From assembly GCA_964030785.1 (NCBI GenBank), contig OZ034969.1, positions 37,968,001 to 38,032,000 on the forward strand: a stretch of 64,000 nucleotides of DNA, read 5' to 3'. This document shows, in pieces, positions 34,247-45,497 of the stretch; position 1 is the stretch's first letter; every line of letters begins with the position of its first letter. The position numbers and the translations under genes are program-made. The notes beneath the pieces are model-generated. The model was not told where the DNA came from. It made no database searches and saw only the letters and a program-made list of their open reading frames with translations. Source of the stretch: Siderastrea siderea (taxonomy: Eukaryota; Cnidaria; Anthozoa; Scleractinia; Rhizangiidae).

Positions 34247-34342
34247 GTGTCATATCCGGACAGCTCACAACATTAGCTATTACACCGTCCTTGTGGAGCC
34301 AAAGGATATCACCTTCCTCCGCCACGATAACTACACATCAAA
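34247..34342 (+). CDS. Polycystin-1-like gene, Ser/Thr-rich stalk exon 3
   Basis: Acceptor CATAACATAG, donor ATCAAA|GTAAGT, phase 1 to phase 1. It encodes 32 residues, starting GVISGQLTTLAITPSLWSQ and ending ISPSSATITTHQ. The DNA word ATATCACCTTCCTCC is shared with the exon at 15930-16040, so the pair probably arose by exon duplication. Confidence 0.6.
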
Positions 34343-34963
34343 GTAAGTGTTAAAAAAAAGAAGAGGCTACAAATCAAATTAGAGTAGGCAAAGCCCTTTG
34401 GCCAAAAATAATAAGTTACTGTAGAATCGTTACATCTCGTGTACAAAGCATGCTAATATTTCATTTCTGAAGTTCATTTTTGAGAATTTTAGCTGTGAAG
34501 TCAAGGGAAAAAATTAACCAAACAGTTCTCTGTTGCCATTTTCTATCCTTTAAACCATTTCACTGAAGCAACTTCGAGAAAACGTTTAAATACACATTTT
34601 AAAAACCCAATGTTGGAAGCAAGGCACAAGATTTTGTATAAGTTACCTTCTTCTACAGAACTGTAAAGATAGTGTACCAAATATGTGACCACTTAAAACT
34701 GGTTACCACAGCTTTCTTAAACCATGTCGAAAATGCTTCTAAATAATCAATGATAGTAATAAATGTTGACTAATCTGAAAAAAATACAGCGATTGGTTGC
34801 CCATTTTTCATTTACATTCCAGACTACGAGACGAATTTTTGCGAAAGTTTGTAGCTAGAAAATTTAAGCGCGAATTAACCGTAGAAACATTACATTCCAA
34901 TTCAACTATGGATTAGCTTGAGTGCCATAAAATTGATTGTCTTTTCATGTATTCATTTATTAG

Positions 34964-35223
34964 GCTCAGAATGCAAAATTGAACCGTCAGAAGGACAGAG
35001 CCTCATCACAATCTTCAACATCAACTGCTCTAGTTGGAACTCCTGTTAGTCGTCTCCTATAAGTTACGAGTTTTGGTGTACACTTCAGAGTGGCTTACAT
35101 GGCATACTTTACAGCGGGAATATGAGCAACTTCCGTACACTACTGATTCGTGGCGTTTCTACCATACGAATTTCAATCAAAGGAGTCGATGGAACAGCAA
35201 CAGAAAGAAAACTGAACGTGTCG
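34964..35223 (+). pseudogene. Polycystin-1-like gene, REJ-type exon with in-frame TAG
   Basis: The exon begins SECKIEPSEGQSLITIFNIN-CSSW and ends ISIKGVDGTATERKLNVS, phase 1 in, phase 0 out. The C-x-I-x-P-x-x-G ... C-x-x-W ... P-I-S-Y-E-F ... ILYSGN ... IRISIKGVDG layout is that of REJ/PKD-like modules in polycystin-1 proteins. TAG at 35047-35049 lies between SSWNSC and SSPISYEF, with the same frame conserved on both sides. It is a nonsense change, not a frameshift. Confidence 0.8.
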
Positions 35224-35267
35224 GTAAGAATCCGAAACTAAATATTTTCATGTCTGTGCTAGACAAT

Positions 35268-36545
35268 TAATGATGGTAATTGAACTAAGTGGCGCGCTCG
35301 TTCGATTTTGAAATCATGCGTATGATTTCAGACCAAACTTGCACGACACGAAGTTCAATTACCACTTTATTATACTCATATATTGATTTACCCGGTTTTT
35401 AAAAAAAAGGAAGGGAAACGCTATTACATAATTTATGCAAATGATAGTGTCATGTGACAAAACTCACTCGTGCGTAAACGAAAACAGTTTTTTGATCAGT
35501 CATTCAAAGTTGTCACGCGGCTGACCGGATTTCTTCAGTTTGGCGGCGAGCGTTTTTCTCATGCTGTGGTTCGTAATGTTCTTGTTAGTCATAAGGCAGG
35601 AAGCCATGGACTTCATAATGGTGCCGGTTGTATTTTGGCCCATTCGGATTTGTTTGGTCGTTTACCTCTCCCTTGTTGGCGCAGGGAAATCGCCTTCACG
35701 TTGAGTATTTCCTGTCAGAGAGTTGTGAAACTCCCTCGACTATACGATGCTCACTGGATAAACGTTTTCCTTTAAATATCTCTCAGTGGAACTCTGCATG
35801 ATTTTCAGGGATTCTGGCTCGTAATCATCTCCATCCGTTTTCTTAACTTCTGCATAAAACTTGCTCAGGACCTTGTCGAGTTCTTCGGACGCCATCGTTT
35901 CAAATTGAAATGTTGATTTCAAGATGGCAGGAGGAGCACCACAATTTAAAAACATTCATCTACTGTTTTGTCGAGCGGGAAGTATTTTTGTTTACTGCAA
36001 CAGACTTGAGCTTTTCGAGATCTTCGTTTAAAACTACAGGAAATCTTGAAACGTCTGCTGCTTCGTCTTGTTGGTTTGTTCTTGTTGTTGTTTTGGTTTT
36101 GATTCCGGTGAACTCGAGACAGTTCGGACTTGCAGCAATATTTAGGGAAAAGTCGGCGACCATTTTACTAAAACTGACATCAACAGTTGGAAAACCATCT
36201 GCCAGTAATTGTTCAGCCGCAAGGAGATCATTGTCGTCGTTTAAAAACTGTAAGTAGTTGAATTTATCCCTTTTTATCTGGAAAAGGGGGAATTTGGGCA
36301 ACAGATATTGCAAAATTTCCCTGCAAAATGACTTTTTTTGCCCTATATTTTTCTGCAATCTGATTGGCTAGTGCAGGCAAGCCATGAAATTTGATTGGTT
36401 AGTATTATTTCATTTTCATTTTGATTGGCTAAAAAAGAGGATGCAATTTAGAGCAAAAATAGTGCGATTCGTGATTAAATCGCACTGTTGAAAGCCAATC
36501 AGATCGCAAGGATCACCAGTGATTTCAAAATGGGTGTAATAAATG
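35268..36545 (-). mobile_element. Tyrosine-recombinase (Crypton-like) element remnant
   Basis: Minus-strand frames read PVVLNEDLEKLKSVAVNKNT (about 36040) and, in another frame, ELDKVLSKFYAEVKKTDGDD then YEPESLKIMQSSTERYLKEN (about 35770-35890). This ELDKxLxxFxxEVxKxDGxxYEPxSL pattern belongs to the N-terminal region of Crypton-derived tyrosine recombinases (DUF3504-related). A frameshift and a stop break it, and the catalytic half is missing. The ends match the small inverted copy at 32655-33170. Confidence 0.65.
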
Positions 36546-38441
36546 TGGAGAGCGTTTCCTCCCACTGGCATTTTGTTGGCCTTTTAAGTCTAATATTTCT
36601 GTAGCAGTTTGCGTATTGGCCTCTGAACCCAAAGGTTAGCAGTTCAAGTAGCAGGGGTAAGTGACATACATGCGCACTGCCGTTGAACATTTTATACTTT
36701 AAATAATTCTCGTGATGGTTCCAACTAGTGAAGTAAAGCAGAAACCCAAGACAAGGAAGATTCCTCTGTTTGTTCGTTTGTTTTGCTTTCTTTTTCACAC
36801 CAGTTTCGACGCTTTTATCATGTTTACACTCTGTTTCCACTTTTACTACACGAGTGTAACCCAGGCTTATAGACGCAGCTGATATAACATTAGAGCGAGT
36901 AATTATTTACCTAACTATCTGTGTTTATAATACATCACATATTTTCCGTCTGATTGGTAAAAAAAAAATGCATCACGTGACACAAATTATACGTCCCTAT
37001 TTAAAGGGAGAGGTTCACGGTTGGGCGCATGTGTAAGTTATTATACTAATTGAATTCTATTGTTTTTAAATCAATTGGAAGCAAGAAGACAACTCGTGCA
37101 TTTGTCCAGAATAAATCCTTCGGGTTGACGAATAAATTCGATAGTGAAAGCTAATTTCCGAATTTTCGGTGTTAATCAGTTGAAATCTTACACAAAAGTT
37201 ATCAGCTGCCTTTCTGCTTGTGTAAATTTGAATTTGTTTACAAGTGAAGTTTTTTTTAACCGAAAACTGAAAAAAGTGAAAAAGGTACTTTAGTGCATCG
37301 ACTCGGAACACACAAACGGAATTCTGCTGAAGAATCTCACCTCTATCTAACATAACGTTTTCGCGACTGACTGTGAAATTTTCAAAGGTAAATTCTCCGC
37401 AAGAGTAATATATTCGCTTCTGATTGTTTCATAAACAATGGAACTGACTGCGATAACGTCATAGCTTGCACATGTGCCGAACCGTGAAACCGTGAAACTG
37501 TGAAACCATCTCTGTGAATATCAAATGATATCCCCCAGTTTTCAAAACTTAAGTTTACAAAAAGGTTTGTTTGTGTAATATTTTAAAAGGCGCACGGCGT
37601 TCAGCGAAAATGTTTGAAGGACAAATACCCTTATTTGCCTTTAAACATATGTAGGAATACTTGTCATTGGACATAATCTGTTCATCAAAGCTCAAGTTTT
37701 CCTCGAGCTTCGTTCCCGGAAAATCTGTTCCCTTCTCCGAATAAACACTATCTTCAGTTTGTATACGTATATGCAATTGAAGGGCTCCGTGGAGAAACGG
37801 CGTGAATGACAACTTGGTCTTGAAATTTCTCCAAATTAGCTTTTTGGCTCACAGACTTTTTATCGTGTTAATACTTAGTTCTACATTTAGTTTGTATCCA
37901 AAGATTAATTTGAAGAATAAGCTCGTTACTTTTCCCTGAAAACCTAAGCAACTGAAACGAAGCATGAGTTAATTGATTTTAGCTGAAACCAAAAATATCA
38001 ACTAAGAACTGGCCAGGCCCTTTTGTTTTAGTTAATGATTTTTTGGGATAAATAGTAAGAATCCTTGAATTCTGAGTTGATGTACCGAGAAGTTTGCAGC
38101 TTATTATTGATAAATCTTTATCTTATTATAAGTACATGTTGGACCATACAACTGAATTGGTCCAGAGGCGCCCAACTTAAAATTGGCTACCTCAGCATGT
38201 GATCCCCGTCATGAGATTTAACCAAATTAACAAGCCCATGAAGCACCTTTTCCACTATCGAGGTTACCCGATTTATAAAACACATAACAATGCCTGCCTG
38301 AATTGTCAACTAAGGACATTTACACTAAACGTTGTGACGGTTGTCCCTTACTGGGAAAAGATTGTTTACTGGTACCCAGATTCGATACAAGATACATGAA
38401 GAACTCGCTCACATATTGAGGTTCTATCCTATGGATAGCCT
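36546..38441 (-). other. Intron with a small inverted-repeat unit and unrecognised minus frames
   Basis: GGTTCACGGTTGGGCGCATG (about 37013) and its diverged inverse near 37470-37490 bound about 480 bases that hold a 95-codon minus frame (37353-37066). An 85-codon minus frame lies at 37812-37555. Neither shows a domain I recognise. Confidence 0.35.
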
Positions 38442-38720
38442 GAGAAAACAGCCGACTCTTGCGAGGTCGCCACTTGAGCCCTCGCAAAACGAGGTCTGAG
38501 TAACGAGCGCAGAAATTCCATACTGATGACGCGTCACTACCCAGATCTAGGTAGTGCTTCTGGTTTGTTTAAACGAAATTCCATCGCTTTTCAACCAATC
38601 AGAAGCACTACCTAGATCTGGGTAGTGACGCGTCATCAGTATGGAATTTCTGCGCTCGTTACTCAGACCTCGTTTTGCGAGGGTTCAAGTAGCGACCTCG
38701 CGAAATATCGGCTGTTAGTT
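38442..38720. mobile_element. Palindromic MITE (AACAGCCGA ends)
   Basis: The arms 38442-38565 and 38593-38720 are near-perfect inverses, with CTACCCAGATCTAGGTAGTG and GAAATTCCATACTGATGACG in each. The core is under 30 bases. Sequence of this style is abundant in stony-coral genomes as I recall; no search was run. Confidence 0.88.
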
Positions 38721-39014
38721 TCAATGAATATGGAGTTCCACATTTGCTCCACAGTTTCTTAATATGTAGATATTTATACATATACCAGTTTTATTATCAG
38801 GCAAGTAAGTTGCAATATTAGACTAGTAGCATTTTTAACTTTACGTTCACTTATTATTATATTATTACAATTTATTTTGTAGACAACCCACAGGCTTTTT
38901 AGCTTTAACATTCATCTAGTAAAAAAGGCTATCTATCTATTCATAGCTGTCACATATATTGAACTTTTCTTTTCCTTAAGATAAATTCATTGCACATTTA
39001 TTTGCATTATTTAG

Positions 39015-39158
39015 GTTCATCGCTCTTCACTACAAACGTGTAAGGAATGGCTTGATGAATTAAAGAAGTACAATAGGAGTGGAAAAGTGAGGACAGCAGT
39101 CCTAGTTGCACTAGACATTTTGTCCTCTAACGGGGAAAACCTGAAGAGATGCCATGAG
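39015..39158 (+). CDS. Polycystin-1-like gene, post-REJ linker exon
   Basis: Acceptor TTGCATTATTTAG, donor CATGAG|GTAGGT, phase 0 to 0, 48 codons. It begins VHRSSLQTCKEWLDELKKYN and continues to LDILSSNGENLKRCHE. An amphipathic helix followed by an LDxLSSNG turn is usual in the helical GAIN subdomain region ahead of the GPS. Confidence 0.7.
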
Positions 39159-39339
39159 GTAGGTATTACTAAGCGGTTATAAACTGAATTCAAGATGATA
39201 ACTGTATAACTAAGGGAATTGCCCATAAAAATGGCCATTAGAATGGTTCTACTTATTTGTAAGGTTGAATAGTACGTAATGTCAAACTGAGTTTTTCATG
39301 AAACATTCAAGGTGCAGGTGTTTTTTACTTATGCTGCAG

Positions 39340-39456
39340 ATAGTAGACTATCTTGTTAATTCAACGTCCAGCCTGCGGATGGGAACCACCAGCGATATTC
39401 TTTCAACTTCACTGGTCATTGGGTCCTTAGTGGATTGGTCGGATGGTGATGTTAGA
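39340..39456 (+). CDS. Polycystin-1-like gene, GAIN helical exon 1
   Basis: Acceptor TTATGCTGCAG, donor GTTAGA|GTAAGT, phase 0 to 0, 39 codons: IVDYLVNSTSSLRMGTTSDI then LSTSLVIGSLVDWSDGDVR. One N-glycosylation sequon (NST) is present. Confidence 0.7.
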
Positions 39457-39972
39457 GTAAGTGTTTCTAAAATTTGTCACCAAGGTTGTGGCATAACCTC
39501 AGCGACTATTCTCCATTTTTTCAAAGCATCTTTCGGGTTGTAATGACAAAGAAGAAAGCAGGTGACAGAGCTCACTTTTACTTTAGATGTATTTCCTTGC
39601 ATTGCTCCTTTATTTAGGCCACTTGTGCCTATATGGGTAAAGTGCATGTGCGCATAAGGGTACCCAGCAAAGAAAACATTATTTGAGTAAAATAATAAGT
39701 ATGCCAATTCATTGTTATGAAGTTCATCCAAACGTCTTGGTACCATTGTAGTTCGGTGTTTTTCGAGATAAAACATTTATTTATGACCTCTATTCACTTT
39801 TGTAAATGTTGCCATCATTATCCACCTTTCTTAATGACCACTATCCCACCACACATTTTACACTACAGCATCGAATAGTAGTAACAGAAGCTCTTTCGTT
39901 TCCTTTCTTGTTTTTGTTTTCTTTTGTTTTGTTTTGTTTTTTTGTAAAATAATTCGTTCATCTCTCTTTCAG

Positions 39973-40155
39973 TTGGATAAAGCCCTGAAGAAAATAGTGG
40001 TAAATGCCAGAGAAAAATTGAGAATTTTGGGAGCAGTCCATGATTTGAGCCTGTCCCTGTTAATGGAAAACCTCGTGTTAACCATCGGTAAAGCCATGAA
40101 GACAAGTTCACATAAAGCAAATTTTACAAATCAAGAAACTGCTTTTCAGGAAAAG
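39973..40155 (+). CDS. Polycystin-1-like gene, GAIN helical exon 2
   Basis: Acceptor TCTCTCTTTCAG, donor GAAAAG|GTATTT, phase 0 to 0, 61 codons. It begins LDKALKKIVVNAREKLRILG and ends NFTNQETAFQEK. Helical composition and phase match its neighbours. Confidence 0.7.
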
Positions 40156-41210
40156 GTATTTGACGTATTGAGTATAACATATTGTTTAATTCTTTTTTCA
40201 ATTTGTCTGTAATATCTCACCCACACCAAGCCTTAGCAGGCTGAAAACCTATTGCGTTACCGGACTTCAACATCGGTTTAGGCACGCACGTTGCTCCCTG
40301 GAATGTACTGACTTCAACGTGGTTTTTTAACCCAAGGATTTTACGACCTTCTAACTTGAGCCAATGTTGTATTTCCCTAAAGAACTCAATAGGTTTAAGA
40401 GGCATTCTTTTTGTCAGGTAAAGCTGAAAATGGCTGTCAAGGTATTGACGAAACTCGCACCGTGTGACTAGTAGGTTTATTGAAGAACGGTCCTTTCTAA
40501 TTCTCTCAAAAAATGCATAATAACTGTGTAAGATATAATATTCAAATTTATAATGTGCTCATCACCCTTATGTTTAAAGTAATAAAAAAACCTGTGCCCT
40601 CAGTACATCAGCGATTTATTTGTAACTGATAAGAAAACGCACAAATAAAATTGAAGTTAAAGAAAAATGTAAATATTCCAAACACTGACTTATGGCAAGC
40701 ATTCTATGAGGTACCTGGATCAGATACACTTGAGGCAAAATGGGATAAACTTGGAGGAATTTATTATCACTTGAAGCGTTCAGACGAGGCTTTGGGAAGT
40801 TTTAGGTTAATAATTTAGCTAGCAATATGATACAAAAACGATTTTTTTCATGTAGTCCTGACGCAGACGTTTACATTACTGTGCTATGGGTGGGGAGGAG
40901 AAACTCTTGTAAAATTCATTCTTATTTATAGTTTTTGTTTGTTTACGATTCAGTATCCCAGTGTAACAGACATAGACTTTTACACTTGAATTAAGTTATT
41001 ATTGCTGCAAATCAACAATTACGATCACATACAATTCTATTGAAATACTATTAACTGGGATAAACTCATACCCGTTACATTTTCATGTGGTTGTAGTTTT
41101 ATTGTAGTATGGTGAAAAAGAGCTTGAAACAGAGCAGTGAGCCAGACCAATGAACAACAATTTCGGAAACCGCTCATTCTTTTTTCTAACGCAGTGTTTT
41201 TCTCACTCAG
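40156..41210. other. Intron, nothing recognised
   Basis: No supported coding or mobile feature. Confidence 0.45.
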
Positions 41211-41459
41211 AACATCAACCGCACGGAGACTCTCCTATTCCTGAAGGATCTACTGATGCAGGGAATTCGCCAGTCACTGAAAACATCCGCAGGGAACAAA
41301 ACAGTCACTTCAAAATATCTCAGCGTGACAGTGCTGTCTATACACATAAACGACGTTTACAACTTGAAACTGAATGTACACCGAAGCAACTTAATGATCC
41401 CAGATCTCAGGATGGTTTTGAAGGAAATTACGAGTGACAGCAACCCACTGTTTTTAGAG
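41211..41459 (+). CDS. Polycystin-1-like gene, GAIN exon 3
   Basis: Acceptor TTTTTCTCACTCAG, donor TTAGAG|GTAAAA, phase 0 to 0, 83 codons. It begins NINRTETLLFLKDLLMQGIR and includes TVTSKYLSVTVLSIHINDVY and a VLKEITSDSNPLFLE end. Two other frames are also long and open here; phase and the alternating beta pattern select this one. Confidence 0.72.
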
Positions 41460-41814
41460 GTAAAATGACTGATATTTTTTAAATATGCATTCTGTTCGTT
41501 ACACTTTCAGACTGTTTCATTTTTTTCAGCCACATCTTTTTTAACTCACTGGTGGCAACAACACGTCAACTCAAAATGGTAAAGGCTTTGACATCTTTCG
41601 ACGTAAATAAACCGTGATTTTAATTATTTAAATTTTGCCGTATTTAAAATCGTGCACAAAATCCTTGGGGTAAACACAAAACAAAGGACCAGAAATTAAT
41701 ACATTTAAGTGAGGTCTTCGAAATAAAAGTAGAACAATACTTTTAAAACCATACTCGCTAAAAAGGTATGTTCGGATCAAGTCCTCCGACATTTTTTTGA
41801 AATGTCAACTATTA

Positions 41815-42765
41815 AACAAGCGCCTAATAGAGTTGTTTCGCATAAAGTCACTCCATGTGATAATGATCCACTATTTCAGTGGATTTAGTAGAAATACCGA
41901 GGAGGGTAGCTTGTCTTTTTTCAAAGGACGTGAACAAATCTTTGTTCGGCAGAATATTTAATTGATGTTTTATTGACTTTCCTTTGGCTAAGAAAATACC
42001 CATGCATTGATACTTTAGCTTTGTTCTTTCACGTTAGCCGATCAATTATTCGTAGTGCCGTTCCCTTTTTGTGGCGCTTTTTCTCGGGGCAGGTTGCGTG
42101 CCCGTTCATAGCGGAGTGAGATTTGATGAGGGGGATATTGTTCGTCTTTTGACTCCTTTTCCGCGCTGCACAGATTCAGCGAATGCCCAGATATGACGGG
42201 CTCGTGCACGCAATTTCAACCGCAAGCTTTCAAAATGCAACGTAATCGCGGAGCACACAATTAAATATGTAAAAACCTATGAAGAAGGTGGTCTCAGCTA
42301 GTCGTTGTCGGACTAAGTACTTTTCTTGCGCAGAAGCACGTTGTGCTATTTAACACTATTACAACAGAGTTTCCGCGAAAGTGGAGTAGAGTAAACCTTA
42401 AGAAAGCATAAGATGTTTTGAAAGTATTTTTTTGTGGAAAGTCAACCATGATTCAAGGGGTAACATGACTAAGAATACGGAATAAAGATGATTTGGCATG
42501 AGATAATGCAAAACGGTTTATAAATAAAAATTGAAGGACAATAAGACAATAAGAATAGTGCCTACATAATCGCTGTTCTCAAAAACTTTTTATCAACGTC
42601 CGCGAGTCGCGGCCTAGCAGTTAGTTTTTCTTTTTGGCCGATGCATGTTGCACGTTCCTTTCTGACCAAAACTGGTCTCCTGGGTATTTCTACTAAATCC
42701 ACTAATAGTGGATCCTTAGCATATGGACTGGCTGTATGCGAAACATCTCTAATTCACTAGTTCGC
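41815..42765. mobile_element. Element with ~75-bp inverted ends (GTTTCGCAT...)
   Basis: The left end at about 41830 (GAGTTGTTTCGCATAAAGTC) and the right end at about 42755, read inversely, share GTTTCGCATA...GTGGATTTAGTAGAAATACC. No transposase frame is visible inside. The exact target duplication is unclear (CTAAT on both sides is possible). Confidence 0.65.
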
Positions 42766-42792
42766 AACACATTTGGTGGACAACGTAGTTAA

Positions 42793-43171
42793 GGTGGCTT
42801 ATTACAGTTTTTAAAAGAGATAGATAACCTTTTCAAATCTTTATTTTAAAGCCAACAGGAGTTGGGTCATTTGTTGCTACAACGGTTGAAAGAAATGATA
42901 TTATCCTGGAAAAGAAATACGAGAAGCGTAGAAAATGTCAAATATGACAAACCGAGCGCTAGGAGGGGACTGAAAACTAGACTTTTTCCGCCACAGGGCC
43001 CTACCTCTGTTATATTTGATATTTTCTAAGCTTATCGTAGTTCTTTTCCAGGATAATTTCATTTCTTTCAACTGTTGTAGCAACAAATCACCCAAAAGAA
43101 AACTACTGTTGGCTTTAAACTGAAGATTTAAAAAGATTATCTTTCTCTTCTGAAAACTGTAGTAAGCCACC
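42793..43171. mobile_element. TTAA-flanked palindromic MITE next to an exon acceptor
   Basis: The ends are GGTGGCTTATTACAG and its inverse CTGTAGTAAGCCACC, with TTAA on each side (42789-42792, 43172-43175). The arms are long and imperfect. It belongs to a TTAA-inserting class (Kolobok or piggyBac type). It ends 38 bases before the next coding exon. Confidence 0.85.
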
Positions 43172-43209
43172 TTAAAATGTTCGCCTCTAAAATGGTTGTC
43201 ATTTTACAG

Positions 43210-43839
43210 ATGTGGAGTACTCCTTTTAACCCTTTTTCCTGGGACAAAAGCAGTCAAAGAGTGACAACACATGTGGCAAGCTTAGAAGTCAGAGACGGTA
43301 ACGGCAACCTAATACCTATCTCTGGACTGTCACTCTTAGTACCTCTTGGCCAACCAGCTCCTTACCATACAATTAAGTCACTTGGCAAACTTGGAGTGCT
43401 AAGGCATCACAACATCAGCGTTAAGCATGAACATTCCATGGTTGAGATCTTGATAGTACCTCAAGACAGTCAGATCACTATCTCATATCTCAAAGTAACG
43501 CAACCCAATAAAGTATCACCGCGAAAAACGCCTTTGGAATGCAAACGTGCACAGGGAGAGTGGTTCCATAAAGGAAGCATCACTTGCAAAGGAAAAACTA
43601 ATGTGACAATCTCCTTTATTGCATTCCATCCTGGTAACTACCTTCTTGAATCAGAGTTTCGTGTTCAGCAAAACAGGAAAGAGGATGTCAAAGAAAACGA
43701 AGACCAGGAGCAATGCATCAGGATCAAGGAACCTCCTAGGCCACAAATAGAAAACGTAAACTACACGTTTACAGTTAGTGAAGCTGCTTGTCTTTTCTGG
43801 GACTTAAATGAAAGTAACTGGAGCACTAAAGGATGTAAG
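43210..43839 (+). CDS. Polycystin-1-like gene, main GAIN exon and first half of GPS
   Basis: Acceptor GTTGTCATTTTACAG, donor TGTAAG|GTACAA, phase 0 to 0, 210 codons. It begins MWSTPFNPFSWDKSSQRVTT, contains beta-rich segments such as NGNLIPISGLSLLVPLG, and ends EAACLFWDLNESNWSTKGCK. The C-x-F/W-W ... W-S-x-x-G-C block is the first half of a GPS motif, whose second half is the next exon. The GAIN fold drives self-cleavage in this family. Fully open and the second-longest intact exon of the gene. Confidence 0.9.
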
Positions 43840-44475
43840 GTACAAAATATGCATCGCCGTTTGTGTCTCTGTGCTTGTATCTTCTTTCCCGTGACTTAAG
43901 CTGGACACACCTAGCGTCTTTATACGCTCTTTGTGGTGAAATTGATCGCCAGGAATATCAGTTTTCCAATCACGGAACCGGGCACACTATCTAGGCAGTA
44001 GTCAGTGATATTTGCAAACAGCTGGCAAATGTAATTAGTCGAAACCTGAAATGTCAGATATCGGCAATTTAGATAGCTCATCACAGCAATCAGGCAAAAA
44101 CTGCCGACATGTAGATGGAAGCAAACCTGGTGATATGTGCTGATTGCCGTCAAGAGCGGTGGAAATCGCTTATTGTGACCCTGCTTGGGAAAATGTACCC
44201 ATCTATCGACTTTTGTATCAAATATGCTAGTAAAATATCTGCCCACTAATAATCATCCCAAACGACCACTCTTGGTTCCTTAAACCAGTTGTAAATCAGT
44301 CGTAGACAAATGCTGATTATATAATACTCCTGAACTGCAATGTGTGTTGTTGTTTGTGCATGATTATCACATCTCCAAGAACACAACATCTGGTTAAAAC
44401 AAAGGTCATCACCTACACTGTACCTCTACAATAACAGTAGCGATAATGTTAATGACTCCTTGCTGTCATTCAAAG
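43840..44475. other. Intron, nothing recognised
   Basis: A minus-strand open frame of 108 codons lies here without domain features, and I do not call it a gene. Confidence 0.5.
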
Positions 44476-44717
44476 GTAGAAGAAATAATCAGCAACTCCG
44501 CCCTGAAGTGTTCTTGTACTCACCTGACCTCATTTGCTGGGGGACTTCTGGTACCGCCAAATTAAATGAAATCAACTTAAAAGAGGTGTATAGTGAGCTC
44601 CGATCTCCCGAAGACACCGGTAAATTTCTAGCCCTTGCAACGGTCGTAATCTGTTTGTTCATTTACGTGATTGCAGTTCTTTGGGCCAGGAGGTTTGACA
44701 ACAAGGATAAGGCTGAG
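44476..44717 (+). pseudogene. Polycystin-1-like gene, GPS second half and helix 1, one-base frameshift
   Basis: The exon begins VEEIISNSALKCSCTHLTSF with C-x-C-x-H-L-T (HLT at 44521-44529, the cleavage site) and GGLLVPPN. At about 44562 that frame meets TAA, while the next frame continues NEINLKEVYSELRSPEDTGK and the hydrophobic helix LATVVICLFIYVIAVLWARR. The length is 242, one short of a multiple of three, and both outer borders need phase 0. A single missing base near AATTAAAT explains everything. Confidence 0.85.
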
Positions 44718-45248
44718 GTAAGACATACTGTACAGTAGACTTACAGTAGTAGCAAAATTGTCTAGTAATGGATAACAGACACCTTTATTACAAGTACTAA
44801 TTAATGCTAAGGTCAAAGACGGAACTACCGAGATTGGCAGAAATATATCAACAAATGGCTGACTAAACAGAAGCAACTAGGAGGTGTTGTACATAAAGCC
44901 ACTGTTGGGTAAGGACTGATACCAAACTGGTCAACTCACTCAGAGCCAACACAATTACCTGCACCATGCCATATCACTAACAACACAAGGATAATAATAG
45001 ATAAATAATAGAGAACGGGCAGAAAAATCCCGGTAAGTTAACCAATTAGATCAATAACCAGAGACAGACCTGATGAAAAACCATATACTTGACTTTTCAC
45101 ATTTAATCAAAAGGTCAACGAACGTCACAAACTACAGTGATTTTCCAGACTTCTCGCACACGAATACATTAGACACACACTGAGTCTCTTGGGTTTCAAA
45201 CATTTACTAAGTTAGTTAAATTTGTAATCTCAAATTTGTAATCCTCAG
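44718..45248. other. Intron, nothing recognised
   Basis: No supported features before the acceptor AATCCTCAG. Confidence 0.5.
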
Positions 45249-45497
45249 GTCCAAGATACAGAACCTTTAGTTATCTGTGCTGCGTCAGAAACAGAAAGTC
45301 ACAGATACGAGTTGCAGTAAATACGGGTGTCTGGCCAGGTGCAGGAACAACAGCTAACGTGTCTTTCATCATCTACGGCGTTGAAGGCAACAGCGGTACT
45401 CTAAACATGAATGAAAACGGTAGTACTGCCTCCAAACTAATCTTCACCCGAGGGACTGAACGAAAGATTGCAATCATTTCACAGGAAAATCGAGTGT
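45249..45497 (+). pseudogene. Polycystin-1-like gene, PLAT exon 1, one-base frameshift
   Basis: It begins VQDTEPLVICAASETESHRY-ELQ and meets TAA at 45318. One base over, the PLAT pattern continues: VNTGVWPGAGTTANVSFIIY and later LIFTRGTERKIAIIS. T-G-x-x-x-G-A-G-T-T-A-x-V is the PLAT hallmark. A missing G after CAG restores the frame. The donor is unclear: CGA|GTGTGT at 45493 (phase 0) or T|GTTAAA at 45497 (phase 1); only the latter suits the next exon. PLAT domains bind lipids or partner proteins on the cytosolic side. Confidence 0.8.
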
